DNA of 64,000 nucleotides from the NCBI GenBank assembly GCA_002224055.1, contig AZLU01000133.1, positions 26,572-90,571 of the forward strand. Reading direction: 5' to 3'. The stretch comes from Pezizomycotina sp. ARF18 (lineage: Eukaryota > Ascomycota). The position numbers and the translations under genes were made by a program. Under the pieces are notes generated by a model, which saw nothing but the letters and a program-made list of their open reading frames with translations, did no database searches and was not told the origin of the DNA. Numbering within the stretch: position 1 is the stretch's first letter; every line of letters begins with the position of its first letter. Of this stretch, positions 51,301 through 63,600 are shown piece after piece.

Positions 51301-54300
51301 ATGAGTGCAAGGCGCGCAAGTACTATCAGTAGCGTGGAACTAGCCGTGACAACTCTGCTTGTTGTCGAAATGATATTTCGGTTCGTGGCGGACTGGAGGG
51401 GTTTCCACAAGAAGTGGCGCAACTGGATCGATCTCGGCCTTGCCCTTATAACCGCGATAATAGAGATACCTTTCATCAGGCACAGCGGCACCACCTACGA
51501 TTGGCTCACCATTTTTCAAATCCTCCGTATATACAGGGTAGTCATTTTTGTCCCGTGACGAGAAATCTCCTATCGCTGGTCCTAGGTAATGCCAAGGGTC
51601 TCATAAATTTGCTGTTCTTCGTGATCCTGATCACGTATCTGTGCTCGATCTTCGCGTCCAACTTCTGCGCGGCGATATCCCCGCGGAGGATGAAGGTGGC
51701 GAGGAGATCAGGATATCCTTCTATAACATCTGGAACAGCTTTCTAGGAATGTACCAGATCCTTTCCAGCGAGAACTGGACGACTATTCTTTACAACGCGA
51801 CGCAGTACCAGCAGCCGTTCCATATGGCGTGGATCAGCGCTTCGTTTTTCATTCTTTGGTTTATTTTGTCTAACGCCGTCGTCATCAATATGTTTATCGC
51901 TGTTATCCAGGAGAACTTTGATGTGACGGAGGATGAGAAGCGAGTGTGGCAGATCCGGTCGTTCTTACAAAGGAAGAATATGGGTGGTTCATCTTCTGGG
52001 TACGTGAAACAAATACTCTTTTCGCGTAGACAATTGATTGAGACAAAACTGCTGACGCTATTCCCAACCCTAAAGAAATCTTTCGCTGTCGTCGTTATTC
52101 GGATTCGGAAACTCAAAAACCAGGGATCCAATAGAATACGGGCATGCAGGGTTGACATGTTAACCAAAGAAGCTGTAGTCGATGAATTCCTCGACGAGCA
52201 GAACGGGATTCACACTGCCCCGACTTTGCATCACGTTCGTGAAACCCTTTCCTTTTTCTTTATGGTGCTCTGGATTTCGATAGGAAATGAACTAACTTGA
52301 GATTTTTTTTTCTCATAAAGCCTAAACTATCCGTTTTGAGGATCCTCATGAGAACAACCTCCATAACTCTTTCTTTGGGAGAATGCTGGACAAGGTTAAA
52401 GTAGCATTCGCCAAACGGGAGCAGAATCCGTTCTTCTCCGGTGGGTTCTTCGAAACTGCCCGTGGAGAATTTGCTCCCGCCGCGATGGCACAGGAACTGG
52501 CTCGAGTTAGAGAGAAAACAAAGAGAGCACAGCGTGAATATCTCCTTAAGCATCCGAATTATAACGTCTCGCTCTTTATTTTCAAACCGAACAATACTAT
52601 CCGCAGGCTATGTCAGAGGATCGTTGGGCCCAGCCACGGCACTAACCGATTTGACGGCGTTCCCCCTTACAAACCTGTCTGGTACGCCTTCTCCGGACTT
52701 GTTTACGCCGCTATCGTCACGATGGTGATTATCGCCTGTGTTACAACTCCTTTATATCAAAAGCATTACTTCGAAGTCCGCGGCGGTGTCACGCCTAATA
52801 ATTGGTTCACCCTTGCGGATATTGGGTTCGCCGGATTGTTCACGCTCGAAGCAGGGATAAAGGTCATTGCCGACGGCATGTTCTGGACTCCTAACGCTTT
52901 CTTGAGAGATATATGGGGTTGGATCGATAGTGTCGTGTTGATTACCCTTTGGATCAGCGTAGGAACGTCCCTAGGCAACCAAACCTCCATAGCAAGGGCC
53001 GTTGGTGCCTTTAAAGCTCTCAGAGCGCTGAGACTTCTTAACGTGAGCGACAGCGCGAGAGAGACGTTCAATTCTATTCTCCTTGGTTCCAAAAAGCTTC
53101 TCTCGGCGTTTTTTGTTTCGCTGGCACTTCTTATTCCCTTTGCTATTTATGGCCTCAACCTTTTCGCCGGTAAAATGGTCTCTTGCAACGACGGTAACTC
53201 TAACATCACACATCTGGAAGATTGTGTATTTGAATATGAAAGTTCCCCATATAACTGGAATGTCTTGGCACCCGAGCTGCATCAAACCCTTGGTACGATT
53301 TTGATGAGTTTGGGCATTCCCTATTTATCCTCTTTCAGATCGTGTCACAAGAGGATGGACGATGTTCTGTGGCAAGGCATGAGTGTTACGGGGGTCGGCC
53401 TACAGCCCGTCTCCAAAGCTTCTCAGGTCAACGCAATCTTCTTCCTCGCTTTCAACTTGCTCGGTGCTGTCTTCGTCTTGACTCTGTTCGTCTCGATCTT
53501 CATGCGCAATTACACGGAACAGACCGGAGTCGCGTTCCTCACGGCTGAGCAGCGTTCGTGGCTAGAGTTGAGAAAGATTCTTCGCCAAGTTCGACCTTCA
53601 AAGCGTCCGGTAAATAGTCCCGACGGCAAGTTTAAAGCGTGGTGCTACAATCGCGCAATCAGGAAACAGGGAGATGGAACAGCTTCATCACGACGGTTCT
53701 GCTGTTACATTTGACTTTGCTCGTCGTGGAATTCTACCCGTCACAACGACGCTCGACAGATTCAGGGATTTCATCTTCCTCGGCTTTACTATGATATATT
53801 TGTAAACATTGTGGTGAGGATGACCGGTTTAACTACCAGACAATACTTCAAAAGCAGCTGGGACGTTTACGGTTTCTTGCCGTCGGAGGCACATTTGCCA
53901 CGACTATCACGCTGTTGATTATTGAGGAAAGGGTCCCAATATTCGTCAGGTTTCAAAAGCTCTTCCTTGTCTCCGATACGCTGCTTCTCATCCCTCGAAA
54001 CAATCAGCTGATCAACTGTTCAAGACGGCAGCCGCGTCGCTCACGAGCATCGGCAATCTTATAATAACTTGGTTCGTGCTATTCTTGGTCTACTCTATCG
54101 CACTCACGCAATCCTTCGGACTTACCCGGATCGGCCCAACGGCAACGGCAACCTGAACTTCCGGAACGTCCCCAACACCATGATAGTACTCTTCCGTATG
54201 AGTTGCGGTGAAGGATGGAACCAAATCATGGACGATTTCGGAGTATCTCCGCCTTATTGTGTTACTAGCGACGATTTCTTCGGCTCCGACTGTGGTAGTA

Positions 54301-55491
54301 AAGGATATGCTAGGTTCTTATTCATTACATGGAACATCGTGAGCATGTACATTTTCGTGAACATGTTCGTGTCCCTTATTTTCGAAAGCTTCAGTTACGT
54401 ATACCAGCAGTCCGGCAGCCACGGTGCCATCTCGCGAGAGGAAATCAGACGCTTCAAAAAGTCGTGGTCAAAGTTTGATCCTAGAGGAACAGGCTTTATA
54501 CCGCGAGAGCTGTTTCCTAGGTTGCTCGGTGATCTCCAAGGTTTATTTACCATGAGGATTTACGAAGAGCCTCATCGTGTACGCTCGATACTGGAGGACT
54601 GCAGGCTCTCCCCGGATGCTGATAAGCATGGGTATGGCGTAGATATTAATGCCCTCAACCGCCGCCTGCTTACTATCCTGTCTGGAAGATCCGCCGACAA
54701 CGCAGGACTTTTGGCACTTTCTACGAAGAATGCCTCGTGGGTACGGAAAAGAGCCGCATGGTGTCTTTCACTACTGTCCTCATCACGCTAGCGCACTACA
54801 AGGTTATCAGCGACAACAAGAGCTTGAAGCTCGAGGAGTACCTACGCCGCAGAGCCAAGCTGCAGATGGTGGCCGAGCAGATCCAGCGCGAAACCGTCCA
54901 GGGTTTCTTCCTCATGCTCATCCAGATGCGTAAGTTCATGTCAACAGGCGGTCCAAATTTAAAGGAACGCTCGCTTTCGCGCCCTCCCCGTCGCGGGTTC
55001 GCCAGGTAAAGCTAGGGGCTCTGTCCTGCCGAAGATCTTCGTCGAGACGGATTCTACCCTTCGTTACCAGGACCTGGAGAAGGGACACCACGCTTAGCGC
55101 ACCCGTCAGCCGGTCTCACCGCACCCAAACCCCTTCGAAACCCCCTGGGTTCCGCTACGACGCCGACAAAATCAAGCGGTGGACTGTTTGTGCACGAAGG
55201 GGGACTCGATTCACCCGGTTCACCTTCGCCGAGTAGAGGATCGTTCAGCGCTTGGAGGAGCAGACTCAGCAGCGAGCCTGCGGTCAGTCGTATGGATGAC
55301 CACCACTTGCGCACTGACAGTTCGGTGTCGGCGCAGGATGTCATGTCCGCGTTCCAAAACTCGTCGTGGGGCGTTGCGATGAGGAGGTCTGTTACGAACA
55401 AGAGAGGTTCGCCGAGACATTCCCCAAGCCGTCTATCTCTGTCGAACCGCCGCCTCCGCCTTTGCCGCCGTCGGGACCGCATCAGGATTAG
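48391..55491 (+). CDS. cch1: Voltage-gated high-affinity calcium channel alpha subunit Cch1
   Basis: Cch1 works with Mid1 in the plasma membrane for calcium entry under stress and mating. A Ser/Arg-rich cytosolic N-terminus (PSRLRRSFQRTRSLFRGYE) precedes four channel domains. Domain I: S4-like FRMMSCLRILRLLG and pore MSSNTFSDLMYYT (50950). Domain II: VSKLKELYDRTEFVWIFL and pore SSENWTTILYNAT (51760). Domain III: FKALRALRLLNVSDSARETF and a pore with VSQE (about 53340), then NYTEQTGVAFLTAEQRSWLE. Domain IV: MSCGEGWNQIMDDFG (54200). It then has an EF-hand-like SWSKFDPRGTGFIPRE and the family tail ISDNKSLKLEEYLRRRAKLQ. Consensus introns: 49891-49966, 50395-50463, 50534-50583 and 50652-50720. The stop at 55491 follows VEPPPPPLPPSGPHQD. 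The size of over 2,000 codons fits. Several frame changes without introns occur, including inside the domain III pore. Confidence 0.95.
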
Positions 55492-56261
55492 ATGGTCTAT
55501 TTCCAACTTTTGATTTCCTTTTGGTTCTTTTTTTCTTTTGTTTTTGCATAAAGGGGAGTCATTGGGTGGTCTTTTTTTCAAAAAAAAAAAAAAAAGTGCG
55601 TGTATTATAGTTATTCCTAATAATTCAAAAGGACATTTTTTTTTTTTTTGCATCTTTGACAATTTGCGCTATATTATTCATTCCAGCAGTGTTGAGCTGA
55701 ACCAGTATGGAGACTTTTGGTCTTTTTCTTTTTCTTTTCTTTTTCTTTTTCTTTTTCTTTTTCTTTTCTTTTTTTTTTTTTTTTTTTTTTTGAATCACCA
55801 AGAAAAGTTAGGATCGTTCTTTTGCATGCATCGTTATTGATATCGAGGCCATTGCGCATCACGAAGCTCATGAAGTCCATAACTTTTTATTCTTCGGTCA
55901 ATCTGTGGCAGTATAATCATTACTCATTCTGTGCAGTTTTATTCCCTTACTTTTTTTTTTTTTTTTTTGCCGGAAAGTCCGTCTTACAGATACCACGATC
56001 ATTCTTTTCATTGTTTCTACTTCGTCTTTACATCTCCATTCCCACAGTTACCGACTGGCCACCCTTTATTTTTCTTTTTTCCTTTTCCCCATCTCTTTAA
56101 GCTCCAACTGCTAATATTGATGTTAACCGTTGTAAAATCATAAATATACTACAAGGCAATGCTGATATATATCATTAAAGCAGCGAGGGAAGCATGTGCC
56201 TGTTGCTGTTATATATATATTTTTTTATACGGCTAAATATTTTATAAAATAATATAATAGC
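55492..56261. other. Region downstream of cch1
   Basis: No gene. It contains several T/C homopolymer tracts: an A15 run near 55580, T14 near 55636, a (CTTTTT)n-like tract ending in T22 (about 55731-55791) and T17 near 55952. It probably includes the cch1 3' UTR. Confidence 0.5.
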
Positions 56262-56460
56262 ACTGGGGGAGACCCCCAGGCCCCTTGGCCTGCGGCGTTA
56301 TTATTTATTATTATTATTATTATTTTAATTGTATGTAGAGTACCTGTTACACCCCAGACCCCGCTGTTACTACGTAGCAGTATAATTTTTATATACATTT
56401 ACTATAGTAATATTATGCACCTTTGTGTAATACTGGAGGTCGCGACCCCTAGACCCACTA
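56262..56460. repeat. Cluster of three GC-rich units in AT-rich DNA
   Basis: Three GC-rich blocks, 85-90 bases apart, lie in AT-rich spacers. The first (56262-56298) has TGGGGGAGACCCCCA, a perfect hairpin, then AGGCCCCTTGGCCT. The second (56345-56380) has ACCCCAGACCCCG and the palindrome CTACGTAG. The third (56431-56460) has the perfect palindrome GGTCGCGACC followed by CCTAGACCCA. All share a CCCC-AG-(A/G)CCC core. This resembles the GC clusters of fungal mitochondrial DNA, so a nuclear mitochondrial insertion or a small GC-rich repeat are both possible. Confidence 0.5.
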
Positions 56461-59400
56461 ATAAGTACCCACAAAAGAAAAAAAATCCGTACTCATGAAA
56501 TACAAATCAAAAACTTCTTTTATTTCCCTAAAAAAAACCTAGGACCACCTTGAGGTTTTCTACATGCTTCATATAGCTGAACATTCTGAGTACGGTTGTT
56601 ATTTAAACACCATTATATAATACAATATAAAGGAAATACTAGCTAAAGCGCACAGGCACTGACAACCTAAATCCCGGAATTACCGATTAGGAAGTGCCAA
56701 GCCCACAAACCGTATATTTTATTTTATTGTTTTATTATTTATTCTCGCCTCCCTGTCATTAGCTTTCTTTCCTTCTCTTACATCACGGGTTTGTATCTAC
56801 AATTACTTCTACTTAGTCGAAAATACGATCTCATTGGTTCCTGCGATCCTATTACAGGCCATTGCGTTGACAGTACTTGTGAATTTCACCGTTATATTTC
56901 ATTTGTTGAAGCTAACAGGCTTATTGCAATGGGCAGGGTCTCATAGAGCGTGGCTTTGATCGATGTTTAGTTCAATCTGACCTCGTACATACATTCGTAT
57001 ATCCTTCATATGACGTAGCTATTTCCCTTTGATTGAATGATACGTATATTTTTTCAAAAATAATATTTTATCCATCCGCACAGCTTCCAACTACTATTAT
57101 TTTCACCCCCGCAACTTTGCAACAATGGCCGGTGCAGCGTAGGAGCCTTGCGGTGGCCCTTACTCACGAATCTTTTAGTTGGGTATTGAGAACGTTTTAG
57201 ATATATCAGGTCATACGTACTTCTCATTGGATCGTGAATACGGTTTTGTAACAGTATATAGCATATAATAATATAATTTTTTTTCTCTTCTCAACGTTTT
57301 TTATAGAAGGATCCCCAGGCTTCTTTTTTCTAGTTTGTATAAACGGCAGCAGGTATATTCCTTGTTAGAAGAAAGGATATATCGATAATGCACCGTCGGT
57401 ATGCTTGTACGTTGGGTAAAATGATTATTATCAAACGTAAATGTTTAAATCTGATTGAGTGTATTTGAATCCTCCCGATCCGAGTGGCTTCAATATAAAA
57501 TCGATGAATAGCTCAAACAAAAGGAAATATACGTAAACGCTTTGAAAGATTAGGCTAGTTATGACTAGCGCTGTGAATAATTTTTTTCTAGCTATAAGTG
57601 TGACGTTTAATTGTTTCGAATTGATTAGAAAGAAACAAATATTGGATGAACAAAAACTTCAGATATATTAGTGGAATGCGCGTTATTCATGAATAAAAAG
57701 AATCCTAGTTAAGTAGTTATATTTCAGTGTCACACATTCTGTTTAGTTTTAGTATCTATAGTGATCTATTCAGAAATAAAATACATATAGTATCTTCAAT
57801 TATAATGTTTGAAAGTGCGGGGTGGAGATCGTTTATAAACTCTATAAACGTGTTCACTGTTCTCCCCTGGCAGTCTCGACCCTCGAAAACAAAGAGTAAT
57901 TAAAGAAAGAAGATATCTAATAATAGATTCACATCACATATATATACTTACATAGCTAGAGAGCTTGGTTTGAAAGTAGGATATCAAATGTTTCGAGGTT
58001 ATACTATCACGAACGTTATCACTATCGTCTAAAAATACCTTTTTTTTCTTTTTTTTTTTTGACATCACTTATAACTTTGTATTATTAAATAGAATTGAGA
58101 GAGCAATTAATCACTCAGACGTTCGCCAGTTACTCGTATACCGAAATGAAATGAAGTCCACGGAGGTTGTGAAAATATCGGGAAACTGATAAGAAGAAAC
58201 ACCCCGCTTTTTATTCTTTTTTTTTAAACCGCAATATCGCGAGACATGGTCCGTGAGCTATTTAATATTAATGTTATAAGGGTTAAGTACCTTTTTTTCT
58301 TATTTAATCTAAAGGATACAGACTCGAGACAAGAGTCCAGGTACGCTTTGCGGGGTATTCGGGATAATAAATAATAGTGATAAAAAAAAGTGGGATGGAC
58401 TTCGTTCGAGAGGAGGGGGTTTTTTCTGCCCGGGTATAACAGCAGTAGGGTTGTTTCATGTCTGTTCCTCATCCCCGAGGTACGGCTAGTAAGAGAAAAA
58501 AGAAAAAGGGGATCCACAAAGTGGTAAGTAGTGGCGCGTTCCATCCCTTTTGTGATTGCTAACTGTATGGCCTTTTCTTTTTTTTGCCCCACTTGTAAAT
58601 TTGTACCTGCAGTAGCGCAGTATGAATTCCATCACAAAATATCCTTTTCGGGGCTACCACAAACTGAATTCGACTGATAGGACCGGATAAGACTCCCTTT
58701 TCTATATTATATTTTACCGACTGTCAGGGCGTACTTACTGGAACAAGGAAAAATGTGATCATTGATGCAGACAGATCATGGCTCCGGAGTCCGGCTCCGA
58801 CTCTATTGCTCAAACCACGGCTTGGAAATCCTTAGAGGGGTTTCCTTTTTTTTTGGGATACCCCTCCTCCAGCTCGATTCCTGGTGATCGGAGTCTTTGG
58901 CGGGCTAAACGCTAAGCCTCCTCCTTGAAGTAAATTAGCTTGTTATCGCATTCTCCCCCTTATCGTTGAAACTCCATGAAGACAAAGTCACGACCTTATT
59001 CAGGATACCTAGCTTGTTAAAGGAAAAATATCGGCAGCCGGAGCTGTTAGAGAGAAATTGTAGTATTTTCTAAATTGTTTGAAAACTCTTCAGAACCCTC
59101 CTTTTTGTCTTATCGGTGATAAAAAATGGCATTGCAGGATACGCGAAAGTGTAAGATAAAATAAATGTAATAGTCAGTACTAAATCCCGTCGACTCGCTT
59201 TGACCTTTTTTCTTTTTTTTTTTTTCTGAACGTATCCGAAGTGATATCATTGAGGGGGAGCTCTGGCCTTGGAGCTGCCTCTTATTATTATTAGATACCA
59301 GGCTGTCAGCTGAAGGGATATCGATGTAACCGATACGAGAAGTAGATATCGTGAGTATAATACCGTGTTCTCTCACCTGAGACTTTCGAGATTTATTTCT

Positions 59401-60655
59401 GTAACGCCTCAAGGGTAACATTATCGCAAGGCAAGACCTAGCATTAGTGAAGGATACATTCACAGGAATCTTTTCAACCTTTTTTTCAGAAAGTTGTCGA
59501 AATAAATTTTGAAAAGAAGAATTTCATTCAGGTTAATATTTTCTAGCAGCCATGTAACCGAAATCGTGAGCGTGACGTATTTCGGGATCGCGCCGGAGAT
59601 AAGTCTGATCCGGAGCTTCTCAGTTTCATGAGACAAGGCCAAGGCTGGACCGATCTATTCATGCACTAGCTAATTGTAATATTGTTTAACAACCTTCGGA
59701 ATGAAAAATATATCACTTGTTACTGCGAATCAAAGCTAACGGCGCTTCCTTTCGTGCTGATAGAACCTCTTGAACCTGCTAAGCAGCACAAGCTTCCGGC
59801 ACGTCCTATAACATGAAGTGTAAGTAGAAGAAACATATCCAGATAGAGTACCACGATATTTACTCGAAGCCTGCAACTGAAACGGATGCCTAAAGTGCCC
59901 TTTTTAGTTCGTGTCACGTCTAAATCATGCTGTCGCCTGAAAAAGTCGTGGCAAGTCGCAATTCATGCCGTATCACTTCTCCGAAAGGCCCATGGTCTTG
60001 TTACGGAAATTGGCATTTTTGTACGTGATTGAAATATGCATTCAAGCAAAGAGGTTAAAAATCGAAATGCTTGCCCTGTCCTGATACACGCTGAGAGACA
60101 GAGCCGAACTCTCGCTTTCTGAATCCCGTAAATTGGCGTGTATCATGACGCCGAGATCTTCAAATGCTGATTTTTGGAAATATTGTATTTTGCTTCCCAG
60201 ACGTTATACAGTCTTCTTTTTTTTTTTTTTTTTTTGATCTGCTGCTCATTGCGGCTGATTGGGAACAATCCAGGTAGAATCAGGGCATTTAGTGTGGGCC
60301 AAAACGATATACTATATCTTAAACTTTACCGAGGTGAAAAGGTGCCCGACACCTCGAAAAACAGCCAAAAAATTTGCAAAAGCTAACAATTCCCCATACG
60401 AAACAAAAATTAAAATTAAAACTTTGTTGAACCTCAATACCTCATACAAACGACGCTAAGAGCCCTGGGTAGAATACTGTCATTGGACCCGGCGGATACA
60501 GCGTGACCACCAGAATTTGTCTTGTTCCGTTTGAGAAGGACCCTGAAGATCTATCGGCGGCAGCTAAGGGGAATCTACCCTTTGTCTAGCTTACAATTTT
60601 TTTGCATTTGATTCTTCGGCCGACCTATGTCCAAGAAACTGTTAATATTTCATTT

Positions 60656-60698
<43 letters not shown>

Positions 60699-63600
60699 AA
60701 AAAAACCAACCCAATATCCAAATCTCGAAATACAAATTCCAGCGAACTTACCTTTAGCGGAAGAAAATAAATAAGGGAGAAGCAATAACAAAGAACAACT
60801 TTACGTTCGAATTCCTTTGAAGGTTCTATAAATTATTGAAGCTCAGCCTTTGTTCAGGCGAAAGCGGTCTCGTGGTTATTTCCTGCTAGATTTATTTAGG
60901 GTTAGTTAACATTTTCTGGCTCTTGTATCACAATGCACTGATAGAAGAAGTATTTTCTATCGTTATAGAGCAAGGACCGTGGCGTCCCGGAGAAGTATCT
61001 GAATCTGTGTGTTGTTGTGGTGGAAACCGCCGTCGGAAAAAATAAAATCACTTAGATACCTGCAGCAGGCAGTTTTTTAGCGTCCGTGTCCGTCGTCTAA
61101 ATGATAAAAAAAAAAAAAAAAAAAAAAAAAACTGTATCAATTTTTAGCAACAATCTCCTTCGTTAAAAGTCTCGAGATCAGAGACCCCAGACTCACTCTA
61201 ATTTCAATATCCAAGGGAACGGGAAATTGAACAACGGAGAAACAAAAAATAACGAATCCAATGAGCCTGTTACTGCCACACGCTAGCAGTCGGACGCGCA
61301 TGCTTCAAAGTTCGAACCAGGTAAAATGAGTCATGATAATGGTTATTGCTCTTTGACTTTATCAGTGTCTCTCGTTTGTTTTGTTCAGTCCATCCATGGG
61401 ATGGAATGGTCAGTGAGATAGGATAAACATGCCAACGTACCTCTCGCCCGAAGTAATTGATAATATACGAGGATTAAAAAAGAAAGAGAGTCAACGGGTT
61501 CATGGTTCTGGAGCCCTTGTGAAATATAGAGCAAGCCTAGTCTTTCTTGCATCAAAGGGAAAATTACTTCGAAGAGCCCTGCGAAGAAACCTCAAGGGTC
61601 CCGTTTATTGCGCTGCTTCAGACCGGCTCTCGCAGAGCCTGACCTCCAAATTGAAGGTAGGGTTTCTTTCTGGTAGATCGGCTGAGCAGTTTTTAGCTGA
61701 AAATCTCGCGCGGAGCAAGCATGGGTCAGAGAATACTCGTCTTAAAAGAAAGAAGAATAGCGAATCTTCTTGGTGTGTTTTTTTTTTTTTTTCACGAGAG
61801 TAAATTCTTAAAACGCAATAAGAAGCGAAAACCAACGGTGAAAAGAGGCAGCTACCATAGCTTGTCTCACGTATATCTTCTCCCTTTGCGTGGGGCGATT
61901 CAGCAGGCGTTGGGTAAAAGAGATGAACTACTTTTCGTCTCATCATTTTAGGGGATCACTGCACGAACAGTCCTTCCAGAGTATTCTTCTCTGCCTACGC
62001 TAAGTAAGCATTCATTTTTTCGCCTGCGTGGAAGGAGGTGCGCCAAGGTCGTGATAAAATTAAGCAAGCCAGTGATTTCTACACCGCGCATTACGGCACA
62101 AATTCGGTCGCGAATCCCCCCAGTTGTGGAAATTGGCAGGTAGTTGAAAGGAATGTCGATAAGGGGAAAGCGGAAACAAAAGAAAAGTGTATCACTGATT
62201 GCGCAACGCCCGTTCGCACGAAACAGCGAGGAGATAAAAGAAAAAAAGCAAATATCCGCGTGGACGGTCTTTGCAAGTTGTAGACGAACTCGTCCTCTTT
62301 ACTGTTTCTATATCGTTTGTTCCTACAGATATTACTCGGTCAATACAGATTCACTAAATAAACTTCCATTCGCAGACGGATTGACAGTCAAATGATAGAA
62401 CGTCGAGTTATAGCTCTTTACGTCTCTGACCAACTTTCTGAAAAACTGGCTTATCGTTCCCGAGAAAAGTAAGGGTGTAGTGGGGGTATGAAGGACGATT
62501 GTGGCCGGAGAACGGCAAAATCGAGTGCTGATTCTTCCCTTTTTATTTTTTATTTTTTCTTTAGATTTTGTTTACAGGAGCCGTTTTTTGTTTTTTAATA
62601 TTTTCCCTTTTTCTTATTTACCGGCGTGTGTGTGTGAGATTGAGTCCCTCTATCCCTCAATTGGCCTGTGGGTGTCAAAAAGGTGGGGTCGTTCCTGCAC
62701 CAAGTCACTCTTTCTGAAACTCCAGGCCCTTATTACTTTACTTATTTATCGCCGCCATCTCTTACTCTTACTTTTTTTTTTTTTTTTTTTTTGGGCATCC
62801 TCTTTTGAACCTCATGATCAAGGGGAAAAGAGCACGCACACACCACCTACAGATTAGACCTTCACACACGCGCGCTCACATACACATTCGTTCCAAGGGT
62901 CAGATCGTCATGGGGAAAGAGAGGGGGGGGAGCATGCGAAGGAGTAGGGAATAAGGAAAAGTTCGAGTTTATAATATAGGTACTTTACTATCGTACTATA
63001 TATTCAAGACTTATACAGACGAGAAGCTCCAAAACAATACAGACCCAAAACCAGGACCGGTTATAGCCCCCTTAAAAAAAGATCCACAATTTTTACGTGA
63101 CGGACTGCGACCACTTACTAATTAGTGTGAGCAACCTCTTGATGCTGTTGTTGTTGTTGTTTGGAGTTGCCCCCCGCAAGTGATACCTGCTACTAATAAG
63201 TTCAAAGCTGTTCAGCTGCTTAAAAAGGGTCTGCATGCGCCCTCTCCCCCCTCGACTTTTTGGCTTGACCTGTTGATCGGTTTATTGTCGACTGTCGTTA
63301 GAGAAGGATTTCCGGTATTTCCTGGTACTTATTCAACTAAAACTGCGGGAACAGTGCAACCCCAACATTAGAGTACCGGTTACTCTAATTCTCACACTCT
63401 TTCTTTTTGATAGCATTCCATTCTTTTTCGTTCCTTTTTGTCGTTCCTTCTTATTAGCTGTAGTATATTTCCGGTCATTCGGACTACCAAAATATCTTGT
63501 CAGTTCATTCGCTGTTGCCCTCTTTTTTTTTTTTTCAACGCTATTAGGAAATTATCTCTCATTTAAACGATTTTCTTCTTTGAAGAAAAAAGCTACTTCC

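Noticed and set aside
61429-61803. 124-codon basic frame
   Set aside because: No family or intron context; part of it lies over a T run. Kept only as a note under the terminal region.
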